The notes below the pieces were generated by a model. That model had not been told where the DNA came from and did no database searches. It saw nothing but the letters and a program-made list of their open reading frames with translations. The position numbers and the translations under genes are program-made. From Holacanthus passer (lineage: Eukaryota; Chordata; Actinopteri; Pomacanthidae), in assembly GCA_025331565.1 (NCBI GenBank), contig JAFREQ010000012.1, positions 10,468,501 through 10,532,500 on the forward strand: 64,000 nucleotides of DNA, read 5' to 3'. The stretch's first letter is position 1, and each line of letters opens with the position of its first letter. Below are positions 1 to 11,190 of the stretch, one piece after another.

Positions 1-1387
1 GCTATCACTTTTTCATATATAAACACAAGTATAGCTCATATTCTAATTAAATCATAGTAACAACCAGATGTGTTGATGACATGGGTAAGTCAAAAATATG
101 GAAGATTGAATTAATGATGCAAACAAAATGATCAATCTCCTGGAAGTTGTGAGGTCATGAGGTGGTCTTCTCCACCTCCCAGCCTGATTATTAGTTGTAC
201 ATTTACAGTAAAGATGACTCATGCAAAATGTTCTCAGATGAAACCAAACATCAAACACATCAAAACAGTTTTCTTCACACCCTGTCCCATGTTGCACATT
301 GTTAACGGCATTCTCATTTTCTAGGTTTTGCAGGACGTATAAATCCTTAACGAATCAGGGTTTCAATGTTTAAAACCAAAACGAGAGCTCTAAGTGGCAC
401 GAGCGGCATTCATCCTCCTCTGAGCAGCTTCTGGAGGTCTAACACTCAAAGACAGAAAGTAGTCTGAGCCGTTCAAGCGAGGAGAAGCTATCAAGTTATC
501 GTCTCAGTGCGCGTGCGCGTGCATGTGAGCTTGTTTGTTCTAATGAGCATCTGTCAGCACAGGCCTGATAACCATGCTAACACCCGGGGTGATTTTCTGC
601 CCGTGCTCACAGGGGCTCTGAGGCTCTACAGCGAGGTCAACATCTGGGCTAAAAGAACAACTGTCACACCCTGCAACACTTTCATCGCTGCTGTCGTTGA
701 TGTGGTGTGAGAGACGTGCGCTGGTAACATCTGTAACACTGGTAGTACTGGCAGGGAGGCACAGTATTCCTCATAGATTTGTTCAAGATACACATTTGAA
801 ATGCAAAATTGTAATTTGTATTTAATAGAATTAATAGAAATGGTTTCGTATTTTTTCATTTTGAAAATACATTACGCATGTATTTTTTATATACGTTTGT
901 GTGATGATGCTTGACGCTGGAGCTTGACGTCGATCCAGTCTTCAGGGAGTTAAGTCTCAAGTCTCTGGTGTTTACAACAGTGTACAGTATACTACTTCAA
1001 GTCCACACAGTTTGTACAGTACTAGTATGGTACATTAGTTGGCAAATAATTCAGTAAATGAACGCTAACATCCTTCAGATTTGTACGAGAGTATGACTTT
1101 TTTTTTTAACATACTTAACACATTATACAGAGAGCAGAAAATTGATGACGCTATGTAAGTGATCATTGTCCTATAGTAAATATTGTTGGTCTATTTTCTG
1201 TGGTGCAAGTCTGTGTTTGTATGTGTGTTTGTTTGTTTGTTTGTTTGTGTGTGCAGGTTGTGTAAAATCTGTGTCAGTATGTGGATTTGCCAGTGGAGGG
1301 TTGTTGTCTTTATGTGGACACCTGTGTGACCAGCACCAGTCACTGCCCCTGGAGATGGAAATGGAGCCTCTGTAGTATGTCACTTGG

Positions 1388-1391
<4 letters not shown>

Positions 1392-1423
<32 letters not shown>
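1392..1423. repeat. (TG)n microsatellite
   Basis: Sixteen TG units, in a longer GT-rich stretch from about 1210 to 1600 that also holds five GTTT units near 1230. Confidence 0.95.
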
Positions 1424-1424
<1 letters not shown>

Positions 1425-1778
1425 TGGGGTAGGGTAATGTGTGGTAGTTTTGTGCGTGTTCATGTGTGTAAATGTGGTGGTTTGCGTTGGTCCATTAAAG
1501 TGAACAACACAGGATGTATGTCAGTTTGAAACATCGCAGGGGACAGAGTGTGTTATCCCAAGGCCCCGAAGGTATGTGTGCATTTTGTGTGTGTGTGTGT
1601 GTGTTTGGTGCACAGAGGCATGACTGAGCCAGAGGCAAAGGAAGGTCACCTCACGTGCACAGCTCAGTGGAACAGTGCCTGGCGACTGTGCACGAGAAGC
1701 CAAGCACCAGCAGTCTCCCAAGGACAACAAAGTGCTTATCCAGGAGAAAAAAAAGCAGAAGGCTGTAGAGCTCTGTGA

Positions 1779-1779
<1 letters not shown>

Positions 1780-1822
<43 letters not shown>
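1780..1822. repeat. (CA)n microsatellite
   Basis: About 21 uninterrupted CA units. Confidence 0.95.
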
Positions 1823-1824
<2 letters not shown>

Positions 1825-3405
1825 CTCAGTATTCAGCAGGCTCACATGCATGGACATATAAAGAAAAACAAGCCTGTTAACCCGTACATGCATGCACCTT
1901 GTTAAAACGTATTTCTCCTTGTCCCATGATCTCTGTATCATTCTGTCTCCACCACTCACACACTTACAGTAATGTATCTGTCTTCATCTCGCTATTTAGA
2001 CAAGTAATCTATCTGGGCTGTGTGTCCCTGCTGCAATGTCAGTAACACAATTACTTTGTACATTTAATACAGTAAAAAATATTTTTACAGTGGTTCATTA
2101 CAATCTATCTGAGGAATCTCTGCGGTTTTTTTCACAGAAGACATTTTGACATGTAAGAAAAAGCACAGGTGGAAATAATAAAATGAATGAGGGCTGAATT
2201 TCATTTAGCTGCGTCAGTTTCAGGGTCCTGCTGTTGTGTATGACTCACTGTCACACTGTCATGGTTTACTGGGACACTTGAATAGAACAAGGCCATTTTT
2301 AATATTATCCATAACACCTGTGCTTTTTCCTGCTGTAAGTCAAAGTGTCTGCTGGGAAAAAGGTCTATTGATTCAAGGCTCCCATTTCTTTGCATGCAGT
2401 GTTTACGTCTGTTGAATGTTCCACTCTGGCTCTTTTCCATCTGTTGCTTTACATTGATCAAAAAATTATGAACAGGACAGAAATAGACACATGTATATGT
2501 CCACAAATCAATGATGAAAACAAATCCAGCCAGGGTATACTCTCCCCTCTCTCTCTTCTCATGTTTCATGTCTGTATCTCAACCGTCACTGGAATAAAGA
2601 CAAAATGCCAAAAACGCAAATAAATATTCATTAAATAATTTAACTAGAAAAACAAGATGTATACCAACAGCAGGCTTACCTATAAAAAAGTTCTGTTGTT
2701 AATGAACTCCAAGAAGCGGCTTCTGGTTTTAAAGCAGGTTTTGATGTCCTGAAGCTCGGACATTAGAAATACCGCAATCATGATTCCTAATCCCCTCCAA
2801 CACTCAATATGCACAGAAAAAAAGGCACCAACTGTATGAAATATTCAGTTGAAAGTATAATTATATTTTCTGAAACATTTTTACTTCATTATCAATCATC
2901 TAAATGCTTAGAATGAAGCTCGAAATAAAAGTGTGGTAGGAACATAGTCAGTACGTAAAAGTTCAAAGTATCAATGAAGCATAAAATCAGCCTATGAAAT
3001 ATCCAACATTTGCTTTTTTACTCTAAATATAACTCGTCCATACATCAGACAGAGTTGCTCACAGTAAACGATGAAGGCGTGACTGATTTCCATTGTCTCA
3101 CAATATATCCACAGCTTGTTAGCGTTGCCACCTGCTGCCATCAGTAATACCCATAGAGGCTTTTAGTCGAGGACGCATTAAACATCTCAGCCTCCATACT
3201 CTTTTTTTTTTTCAGTAAGTATAGGTGTCATCTAACAACTTTCTATTTCCGTGCGGAACCTTGTTTTGTACAGTAAGTGGAGCTGTCCATTGCCTGCAAC
3301 CCTCTTCACTCTTCCCTCTGCCATCAGTGGTTCAGCTGTTGTTTCTCATTATAAAAACCACCTTATTGTGTTTCTTATTATCCCAAGCTGCTCCAAGCAA
3401 CCAGT

Positions 3406-3410
<5 letters not shown>

Positions 3411-3450
<40 letters not shown>
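3411..3450. repeat. (GT)n microsatellite
   Basis: Twenty GT units, 34 bp before a long pyrimidine-rich tract. Confidence 0.95.
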
Positions 3451-3452
<2 letters not shown>

Positions 3453-3483
3453 AGTAGCTGCCAAATGGAGTCTTTATTTGCCT

Positions 3484-3495
3484 CCAACCTTCTCT

Positions 3496-3538
<43 letters not shown>

Positions 3539-3735
3539 ACTCAGGTGTTTGTCTGTTCTGTCCCCTCATTATAAAAAACACTTTACCCCCTCCTCCCCTC
3601 TCTCTCTTCTTCCCATCTCTTTCTTTCTCTCCCACCTCCCTCTCCTTCCCCTCTCCACTCTCAACCTCCTTCTCCTCGCCACCCCCTCCCTCCCTCGCCT
3701 CCCCTCCCCTTCTCTTTACCTTTCTCTCACTCATT
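3484..3735. repeat. polypyrimidine tract with (CT)n core
   Basis: An almost entirely C/T plus strand for about 250 bp, with a 16-unit CT array at 3501-3532 and one mixed interruption near 3535-3590. The Ser/Leu-rich frames across it are products of the repeat, not genes. Confidence 0.9.
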
Positions 3736-4569
3736 ATCCAACAGCTTGAAGCAACCAGTCAGCCATATGTGAGTGAAAACTGTCACCTCACACTGTTAGC
3801 TTGTATTATATCGAGTCTGCTCTTTGCCTTAAACTTTGCCCTAAACCTTTGGCTATTTCTGTTCTTTTTAAAACTAATTAACTGAGCAGCTCGCAAACCA
3901 GCATTCAGCCATATGTGAATCTATCTCATAATTCTAGCTGGTTTTGAACTCGTGTTTGCCTTGAAATCTCCTCACTATAACTAATTAGTGAAGCGGCTCA
4001 CCATCAGCCATGTGTGAAGCTTGTTTGGTAGCTCGTTTGGACCGAAGCTGTGTTGGCCATTAGTTATCTCTCTCTCCTGTCTTTCATTAAGGGATACAAT
4101 TCTGAACCGTGCATTTTTACAGTTCATCATTCTTTATTTTTACTTTTCTTGAAATTATATAAAACTATAATCAGTTGTATCTTGTGTGGATGAAATGATT
4201 ACATGTAATGTGAAGGGCAGAGTTATTACATTCTGCAGTTTCCCTCAGCTCGATGGAGCGTTTGCTGCTGGTGGGAAGCAAAAACACAACTAACAGGAGA
4301 GTGAATATTGGCTTTATATTCCACCAGATGTCCAGAAGCATGGCTCAAATAATTATTAATGTTGCTCCATGTCTACTGGAAATAAATGATGTTTGCTCAC
4401 ATGTTCAGAGTAACAACTTTATAAGGTGATATCAATGTTGTTCTTACAGCTCGTTTTGTTGCCCCCAAGTGGCCAAGAAATCAAATTTAACAATATATGT
4501 CTGATATTAAATATGTCAAGTTGCACTGTTTGGTCTCCTTGTGCTTCTTTATGTTTTAGTTTTGGCTGA

Positions 4570-6125
4570 TCACCACCTGGCATGAGGTGCTGACATGCTG
4601 CATATTGTCTAATGTCCGATTGCTGTTACTGGTAGCATATTTTTTGCTGCCTTATTTTTTCTATATGCTATATACAAAGATAATGTCGGGCGCCATAGTT
4701 TTCTCTGGCCACCTGCCAAATCTGACCTCTGATGACATGTACAGTAGTATGTCATCATTTAACCGCTGGATGTCGAGGTGGTGTCCAGCAAATCATGCGG
4801 GCTTTGTAGATGATTGGCAGACTTTCTGGGGAAGACCTGGTTCTGATTAGGAGAGACAGAATTCGCCCCACTTTGGATGGAGCAGCTCTCATATCTGGAA
4901 ATCTGACCGAGTTTATTAGTGAACCGAAGCCATGACGACCCGGAGTTGAGACCAGGAGAAAGAGCTGCAGTCAAGTAGTTATCCACCCAAAACCCAGAGA
5001 GACTGTGCCTGCCCCCCGACCACTTCAATTCATGAAATCAAAAGTAAACAGAAGAGGTGTTATACAAAAAAAATAGATAAAAATGAACAGCACCACTGCA
5101 GTAGTACAACAAAACAGGAGAAGTAGATGTGGACTCTTAAACATCAGACCTCTGTCACCTAAAGCTGTGTTAGTAAGCCATCCCTTCCAGTCATATTAAC
5201 ATTCCTCCACCAGCCGAGGAGGTGGATTTGCAGCCATCTTCGACTCAAGCCTATTAATCATCCCTAAACCTAAACTCAACTATATTCATTCAAAACTCTT
5301 GTTCTTTTCACAAAAGTCTTTCACACCCAAGCTGGAAAACACTACAGCCAATTCTATGTATTATCGTCCATGTTCTGAATTCTTATCTGAATTGAGTTTT
5401 TATTAAGTTTAGTCCTTAAAACTGATAAAGCAGTTATTGTTGGTGATTTTCATTTTCATCTGTTCGTCGATAATGTTTGCCTTAGTGCTGCATTTATATC
5501 ATTGTTGGATTCAAATGTCTTCTGTCAGAGTGTTCATAAACCCACTCACTGTTTTAACCACTCCCTCGCCTTTGTTCTCGTATATGGCTTTGAAATTTAA
5601 CACTTTATTGTCTAAACACTCCATAAACTTTCATTGCTATGCAGATGATACCCAATTATATCTGTCAATCAAGCCAGATGAAACCAAGCAGTTAGCTAAA
5701 CTTAAACCTTCAGTACATAAAAACTTGGATGACATGATAATCTCTGACAAAACTGAAGTTATTGTACTTGGTCCCAAACACCTCCAAAACACATTATCTA
5801 AACATATAGTTACTCTGGATGGCATTGCCAATAAGCAATCTTTGATCAGGATAAGTCCAAAAACTCCCACATAAAACAAACACAAAGGACTCCCTTTTTT
5901 CAAGTCAGATTCTCCAGCTGATGGATTGTGCTCAAGGTTTCTGCCTGTTAAAAGGGAGTTTTTCCTCACCACTGTTGCCAAGTGCTTGCTCATGGTGGGA
6001 ACTGTTTGGTGTCTGTAAATAATATTATAGAAAGTGCAGTCTAGACCTGCTCTATATGAAATTGCCTTGAGATGACTTCTGTTGTGATTTGGCACCATAT
6101 AAATAAAACTGAATTGAATTGAATA
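4570..6125 (+). mobile_element. decayed L2-type non-LTR retrotransposon
   Basis: Fragments in order on the plus strand match a fish L2-type LINE. Around 4680-4930 there is an esterase-like ORF1 remnant with FNRWMSRWCPANHAGFVDDW then QTFWGRPG. A broken start of the second frame follows near 5100-5450, with VIVGDF at 5434-5451. A reverse-transcriptase scrap with HCYADDTQLYLS lies at 5632-5667. The 3' end has the usual fish L2 tail, CACCATATAAATAAAACTGA then TGAAT repeats, at 6091-6125. Most of the polymerase domain has been deleted and stops interrupt the rest, so the copy is dead. The family name rests on remembered consensus sequences. Confidence 0.75.
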
Positions 6126-7534
6126 TTACCTTTTCTATATTTTCTATAGAGACTGGAATTCAAAGTTTCTAAAGTGGCTAATGTGGTTTTATGTACTGCA
6201 AAACACCTTTGTGACAGCTCTCAATCTCAATTTAGGAAGTGTAGAAGAAAACAGGCCATGATCATTGATTGTTCTTTAATTCAGATTTGACAGTTTGTCC
6301 TCAGAGTCACTCAAGTGAAACTGTCATTCAGCTCACTTCTACTTAGGTTAACAAGATGATTCTATTTCTTAAACAAGCAAGTCAGCAGTCTTTGTAAAAG
6401 TCCTCTCCACAACAATGACGACACTATAATTCACTTCCTGACTCCCAGAGGGTCGAGCGTGACTCGATCCAATCAGAAACCATGCCAATTAGACGCCTCA
6501 ACTGGCACTTAATTACTACTCTGAAGGGGCTGATGGGCCATTAATTAGCAGGACATTAACGGGACTGATTGTTCATTAACAGCAGAGCATATTAGAGGAG
6601 ATAAGGCCCGATTGTAATGGACTCTGGTGGAGGAGAGAAAGGCTGAAGCCGTCTCCAATAGAATTAGGTGACCTGTTACGGCAGTCAAGTCTGGGATAAT
6701 AATGTTAACAACGACCATTAAAGGGGAATGCCACTTACTTTTAATGTTGGAGTATGTCACTCATACGGCTGAGGTCTGTATTTGGGCATGTTACTCTGCG
6801 TTTACATAGAGGAGACACATCATCTCAACAACCATTTGCAGAGAGTTGAGGAGAGCTAATTACACCAGACTACCACAGTGGTATTGTAAACACAACAGAT
6901 TATACTATCCACTGTTGGATGGGAGGACATCTCAGCCACTTTGCTTATTAAAAAGAATTGACACTGCAAAAAACTTCTCAAGTAATTTTTGTCTTATAAC
7001 ATTCTTTTTGTCAAGATCTGCCAATGCAGTGAGAATATCTGGACCCAATTCTACTTGAAAACTACTTGTCTCAACAATTTTGTATAAACAAGTTTGTGTG
7101 TGTGTGCCCACCCTGCTGCCATCATGACATAGATGTGCAGGAGAAAATGGATAGATGGTTGAATTCAGCTGATTCAGCCATAATAGTTGCTGCTTGATAA
7201 AGACTAATGTTTATGATACAAATAAATAAAGATAATACTGTAAACTGAAAGAAACAAACCTAGTTATTTATATAGTGTTATTGATATTTCATGTTGTGCT
7301 CATCCACATGTACAGTGAAAAAGAGTTGCGGTTGGGAAGTGTCATACTCTCCCCACCAGGTGGCGTTCTGATGCAGTGAGATTGAAGGTTTGGTTTTGAC
7401 TGTCCTGATCTATCTTGGCCCGGTCTGTGTCAGTACGCTGTAGAGGTTCCCTGGGGAAGGAATGTTCTAACATCTCTGACTCTTCATTTCACGCTTCATT
7501 TGCTATCACACTCTCCCAAAACACTAACTGTGCA

Positions 7535-7536
<2 letters not shown>

Positions 7537-7578
<42 letters not shown>
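7537..7578. repeat. (TG)n microsatellite
   Basis: Twenty-one TG units without interruption. Confidence 0.95.
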
Positions 7579-7580
<2 letters not shown>

Positions 7581-7840
7581 TATGTGTGCACGCTCAGGGT
7601 CGTTCTGTCTCTCCACAAACATACTCTTTGTCTCACTCTTTCTCCTACACAAGCAAGCTCATACACAAAGTACAGTGCGCACAAAGACACACACATACTT
7701 AAAAGGTAAATGATAGTGAGCGGGAGACCAGCTTATATCTGCCGGAGTCAATAGGTGCTGTATTGTTCTCCAAGGGCAAGCAGAGCATGAGGCAGAATGG
7801 ACCAGAGCTCTTATGCACAATGATATGGATGGATGAAAGG

Positions 7841-7844
<4 letters not shown>

Positions 7845-7893
<49 letters not shown>
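7845..7893. repeat. (CA)n microsatellite
   Basis: About 24 CA units; it lies 270 bp from the (TG)n array at 7537, so the two are complementary in sequence. Confidence 0.95.
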
Positions 7894-7896
<3 letters not shown>

Positions 7897-8407
7897 GCCT
7901 GTAACTGTTGTTTTACTTCTAAAGTCAATGCAATTACCTCTTTACTCTCTCTGCGGTGTATCCAATGTATGAATATGGCTAGGAGACATGCAGTAAATGT
8001 GTGTGTGTGTGTGAAGGGGGAGTAGTTATTGGAGACTGTAGCTCATAAAGCCTCAGTATCATTATAAACTTTCTCTACAGCTACAGGGTAGAGGATTTCA
8101 CAGCAAGGCGGTGCTTCTTTATTGTCGTTTTGCAAAAAAAAAGGTTTTATTTTTGCAGTATGAAAAAAGGAGTTCTGATACTCCTGTTTATGTATTAATG
8201 TATGGATTTACGTAAAGTATAATGGTCTTAAAATAAGTATTATACACTCCCAGGGGGAAAGAGAACATTTACAAGTTCATTCAAAGTCATCCAAGATTAT
8301 TTTTCCAGTCGGCGGTTGAAATTCACACAACAGCCCTCAGACAGTAAATTGGCTTTTGGAGCTGAGCTGGTGATAAAATATCAGGTCTGAGACACAGGTT
8401 CAAAGAT

Positions 8408-8433
8408 ACACACACACACACACACACACACAC
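8408..8433. repeat. (CA)n microsatellite, short
   Basis: Thirteen CA units; a second, shorter CA run lies at about 8501-8511. Confidence 0.9.
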
Positions 8434-8723
8434 CCTTAAGCACAGTAAGGCATTGAGTTGCATCACCAGAAGCAGTGTGAATGGATGGGTGCTATCATTA
8501 CACACACACACAAACACACCATGGTAGGTAGGTATGAATAGATGGTCTGTCTGGGATTGGTGAGATTGGTTCCATCTGTTGTGGAGAGGGTTGCAGGGTC
8601 ATATCCCTCCTATTACCTCTCCCTCTGTCCAATGACACTTCATTCACCTGAATGTGGGTCTGGCAGCGTGCGATGGATGAAGCTAATCTGAGCAGCAGAG
8701 AGAGATGGGAAGGCAAGTAAAAG

Positions 8724-8764
<41 letters not shown>
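8724..8764. repeat. (GATA)n microsatellite
   Basis: About ten uninterrupted GATA units, the only long tetranucleotide array in the window. Confidence 0.95.
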
Positions 8765-10726
8765 TAGAAGGAATTTTTATACACTTTTAATCAAATCACT
8801 CTCATGAACATACATTTTATGTTACAATTACTAACACACATTTCTCTATACTGACTTCACTTTTTTTACTTCAGTTAATTAACAGTTAATCTTAACATCC
8901 AAAGTGCACAAATGCAACCAAAACACTTCATACACATGTCAGGATCAACTCTTGCACCAGAACGCTGACATCATTTGTCTATCAACAAGAAAACATTGTC
9001 ACTCATAACACAAAGTCCAAAAAACATTAACAATACTACTAAATGGCTTGTGCTCCCTAACAGTAGTTTATGCTATTTTTTTTTGTTTGCTTGTTTGTTT
9101 ATTTTGCCATTTTTGCATGAAGTGATTCCAAGTGCACAAAATGAAACAAAAGTAAGTAATGCAATACGAATCTGTACATATTCACTCTATATACTTGATA
9201 GGATAGCTACAGATATAGAAATAATGAGGAATAGACTGAGGATGGACTGTAAACCACTAAATCCCACACACATCATCCCATACAACTACAAAATGATCTG
9301 GACTCTTCCTTACCTGGCACACGTCTTTCACAGAGGTCATCATGGAATGAAAACAGGTGCTCAGTGTTGTGTCCCTAATAAGAGTTTGTGCATTTTTAAA
9401 ATTGTGTTTAGTTAGTTCGAGATGTTGCAGAATGCAGCAAAGTGCAGTTTAATTGACGGTAATTTTGTGTTATGCTTGGTTTTGAATGTAAAACTGTTTT
9501 TACAGTAATAAGTGCGAAAGTTTTGTAAAGTTTTGGTGATGGTTGAGTCTGAGTGAGAAAAAAACGGGTCATGAATTTTGAAAGATGTGGTCATTGAAGC
9601 CATGAAAAGTGATGTACATTTTAGTCCATATTGACTTCTGTTGTGTCCACTGTGTGAAGAGCTCTGAAAAAAAAACTCTCTGAAAAAACTGTATTTGCTG
9701 GACATATCTAAAGTGAATGTAACTTCTTTTGTGAGACATGAGGGTGTTCGCCCCAGGCTACATGCAGTTCCAGAAACACAATATAAATGTGCCAAAAACT
9801 CCTTGACCTCCAGCAGGCTTAGCTGGAAGTCAACAGATAATGTAATAGCCAGCGCCTGTTATTTTCTACAGTCACAGCACATAGAATCAGACCTGAACCA
9901 GAACCCCCACTCCTGCTGTCTACAGAGCCAGATCATGTGAGGTCATGTAAGGGAGAAGGCAGGGGATGACACAAACATACAAGGAGAGAGACAGATAGAC
10001 TGATGGACTGACAGAAGTCTTATCAATCAAACACCAACGCAGAGTGTTAATCCTCAAGCCAACAGGGATAGAAGAGGAGCAGGCAAGGGGAGAGGAGACA
10101 GGAAAGGTGAGGAGGGGAGATAGGAGCGGACAGGACAGGAAAAAAGGAGGAGGACGGAGAGGAGACGGTGAGCGTGGCCCATTGAAGGACAATCATTGTC
10201 TATCAACATGAAGAATTACCTTTCTCTCCGTCCTTTATGCCCACATGTGAGCGCACATAGACACACAGAGGAAGGAGTTGACCTGCGAGGGAGCGCTGAT
10301 GGAATCTTCAGTGGGATTAACAGGGATTTAGCCCAGTGTAATGATATCTGAATGAGTTGATTAGCTATCTGATGACACTTTGCTGTCTGACCTCTACAGC
10401 CCAATAACAACTGGCAACTCATCGCATTCACTCAGGCTGCGTTCAAACACGGGGAGAGAAAAAAAACTGATACGGGATTCCTCGAGGCAGCGATGTGTGT
10501 TTTTTTTCTCAGCTAAATGAACCATGAAACTGTGCCAGTGTGTGGGCAGCCATGGCATGATCAGTGATGGTAGGACATCAGTTTTCATGTGCTTCGTCCC
10601 CGTTAAGACAGGGACAGATCGCACAAACGGTGACAAAGTATGACCATGAACGTGGTGAAGGGCAAAAGTTTCCCAAGAAGGCAAAAGTACAGGAACAAAG
10701 ATAGCTATAAGCAGCGATAGAAGAGG

Positions 10727-10727
<1 letters not shown>

Positions 10728-10771
<44 letters not shown>
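10728..10771. repeat. (CA)n microsatellite
   Basis: Twenty-two CA units, about 100 bp before the interspersed repeat at 10873. Confidence 0.95.
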
Positions 10772-10774
<3 letters not shown>

Positions 10775-10872
10775 GCGATGTGTGAGGATGTTGAAGGAAA
10801 AAGGGGCAGGAGAGGTGTTTTGGGGGAAAAAGCTTCCTAAGCATCACTGGTGTTTGGCACCATAATATGGTA

Positions 10873-11190
10873 CCTTTAAAGGAACAGTTTGACATTTTGG
10901 GAAATACACTTATTTGCTTTCTTGGCGAGAGTTAGATCAGATACCAGATACCACTTTCTTATCTGTTCGGTGAATATGAAGCTAAAATCAGCAGCTGGTC
11001 AGTTTAGCTTGGCATAAGGACTGAGACAGGGGGGAACAGCCAATTTAAAGGCAACAAAATCCACCTACCAACATCTTTAAAGCTCACTAATTAACATGGT
11101 ACAGCTTTTTTTAATTGCTAAAGAAACTGAAGTAAAAGTGATATGTACAAATTCTTTCTGCAGTAACTTCCTGAAGTCTCTGCTCGTTGA
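10873..11190. repeat. interspersed repeat common in percomorph fish
   Basis: The stretch runs from AAAGGAACAGTTTGACATTT through GGTCAGTTTAGCTTGGCATA and AAAGCTCACTAATTAACATG to CAGTAACTTCCTGAAGTCTC. I recognise it as a high-copy medium-length repeat of percomorph genomes. I cannot assign its class with confidence. Confidence 0.6.

Larger units (their letters stand above)
1..4569. other. intergenic sequence, no gene seen
   Basis: Both strands were read. Apart from the microsatellites listed separately, I see only AT-rich unique sequence. No frame shows a recognisable domain or a chain of splice-compatible exons; the longer frames fall on GT, CA or CT repeats. Confidence 0.6.
6126..10872. other. 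intergenic sequence, no gene seen
   Basis: It contains several microsatellites and otherwise unique sequence. No coding signal, RNA gene or recognisable interspersed element was found. Confidence 0.55.

Noticed and set aside
3225..3885. 174- and 156-codon Ser/Leu- and Cys/Val-rich frames
   Set aside because: They are translations of the GT array and the pyrimidine tract in different frames.
5437..5874. 145-codon frame with a YADD motif as a viral or cellular polymerase gene
   Set aside because: The motif, the broken flanking frames and the TGAAT tail identify a dead LINE fragment, not a virus or host gene.
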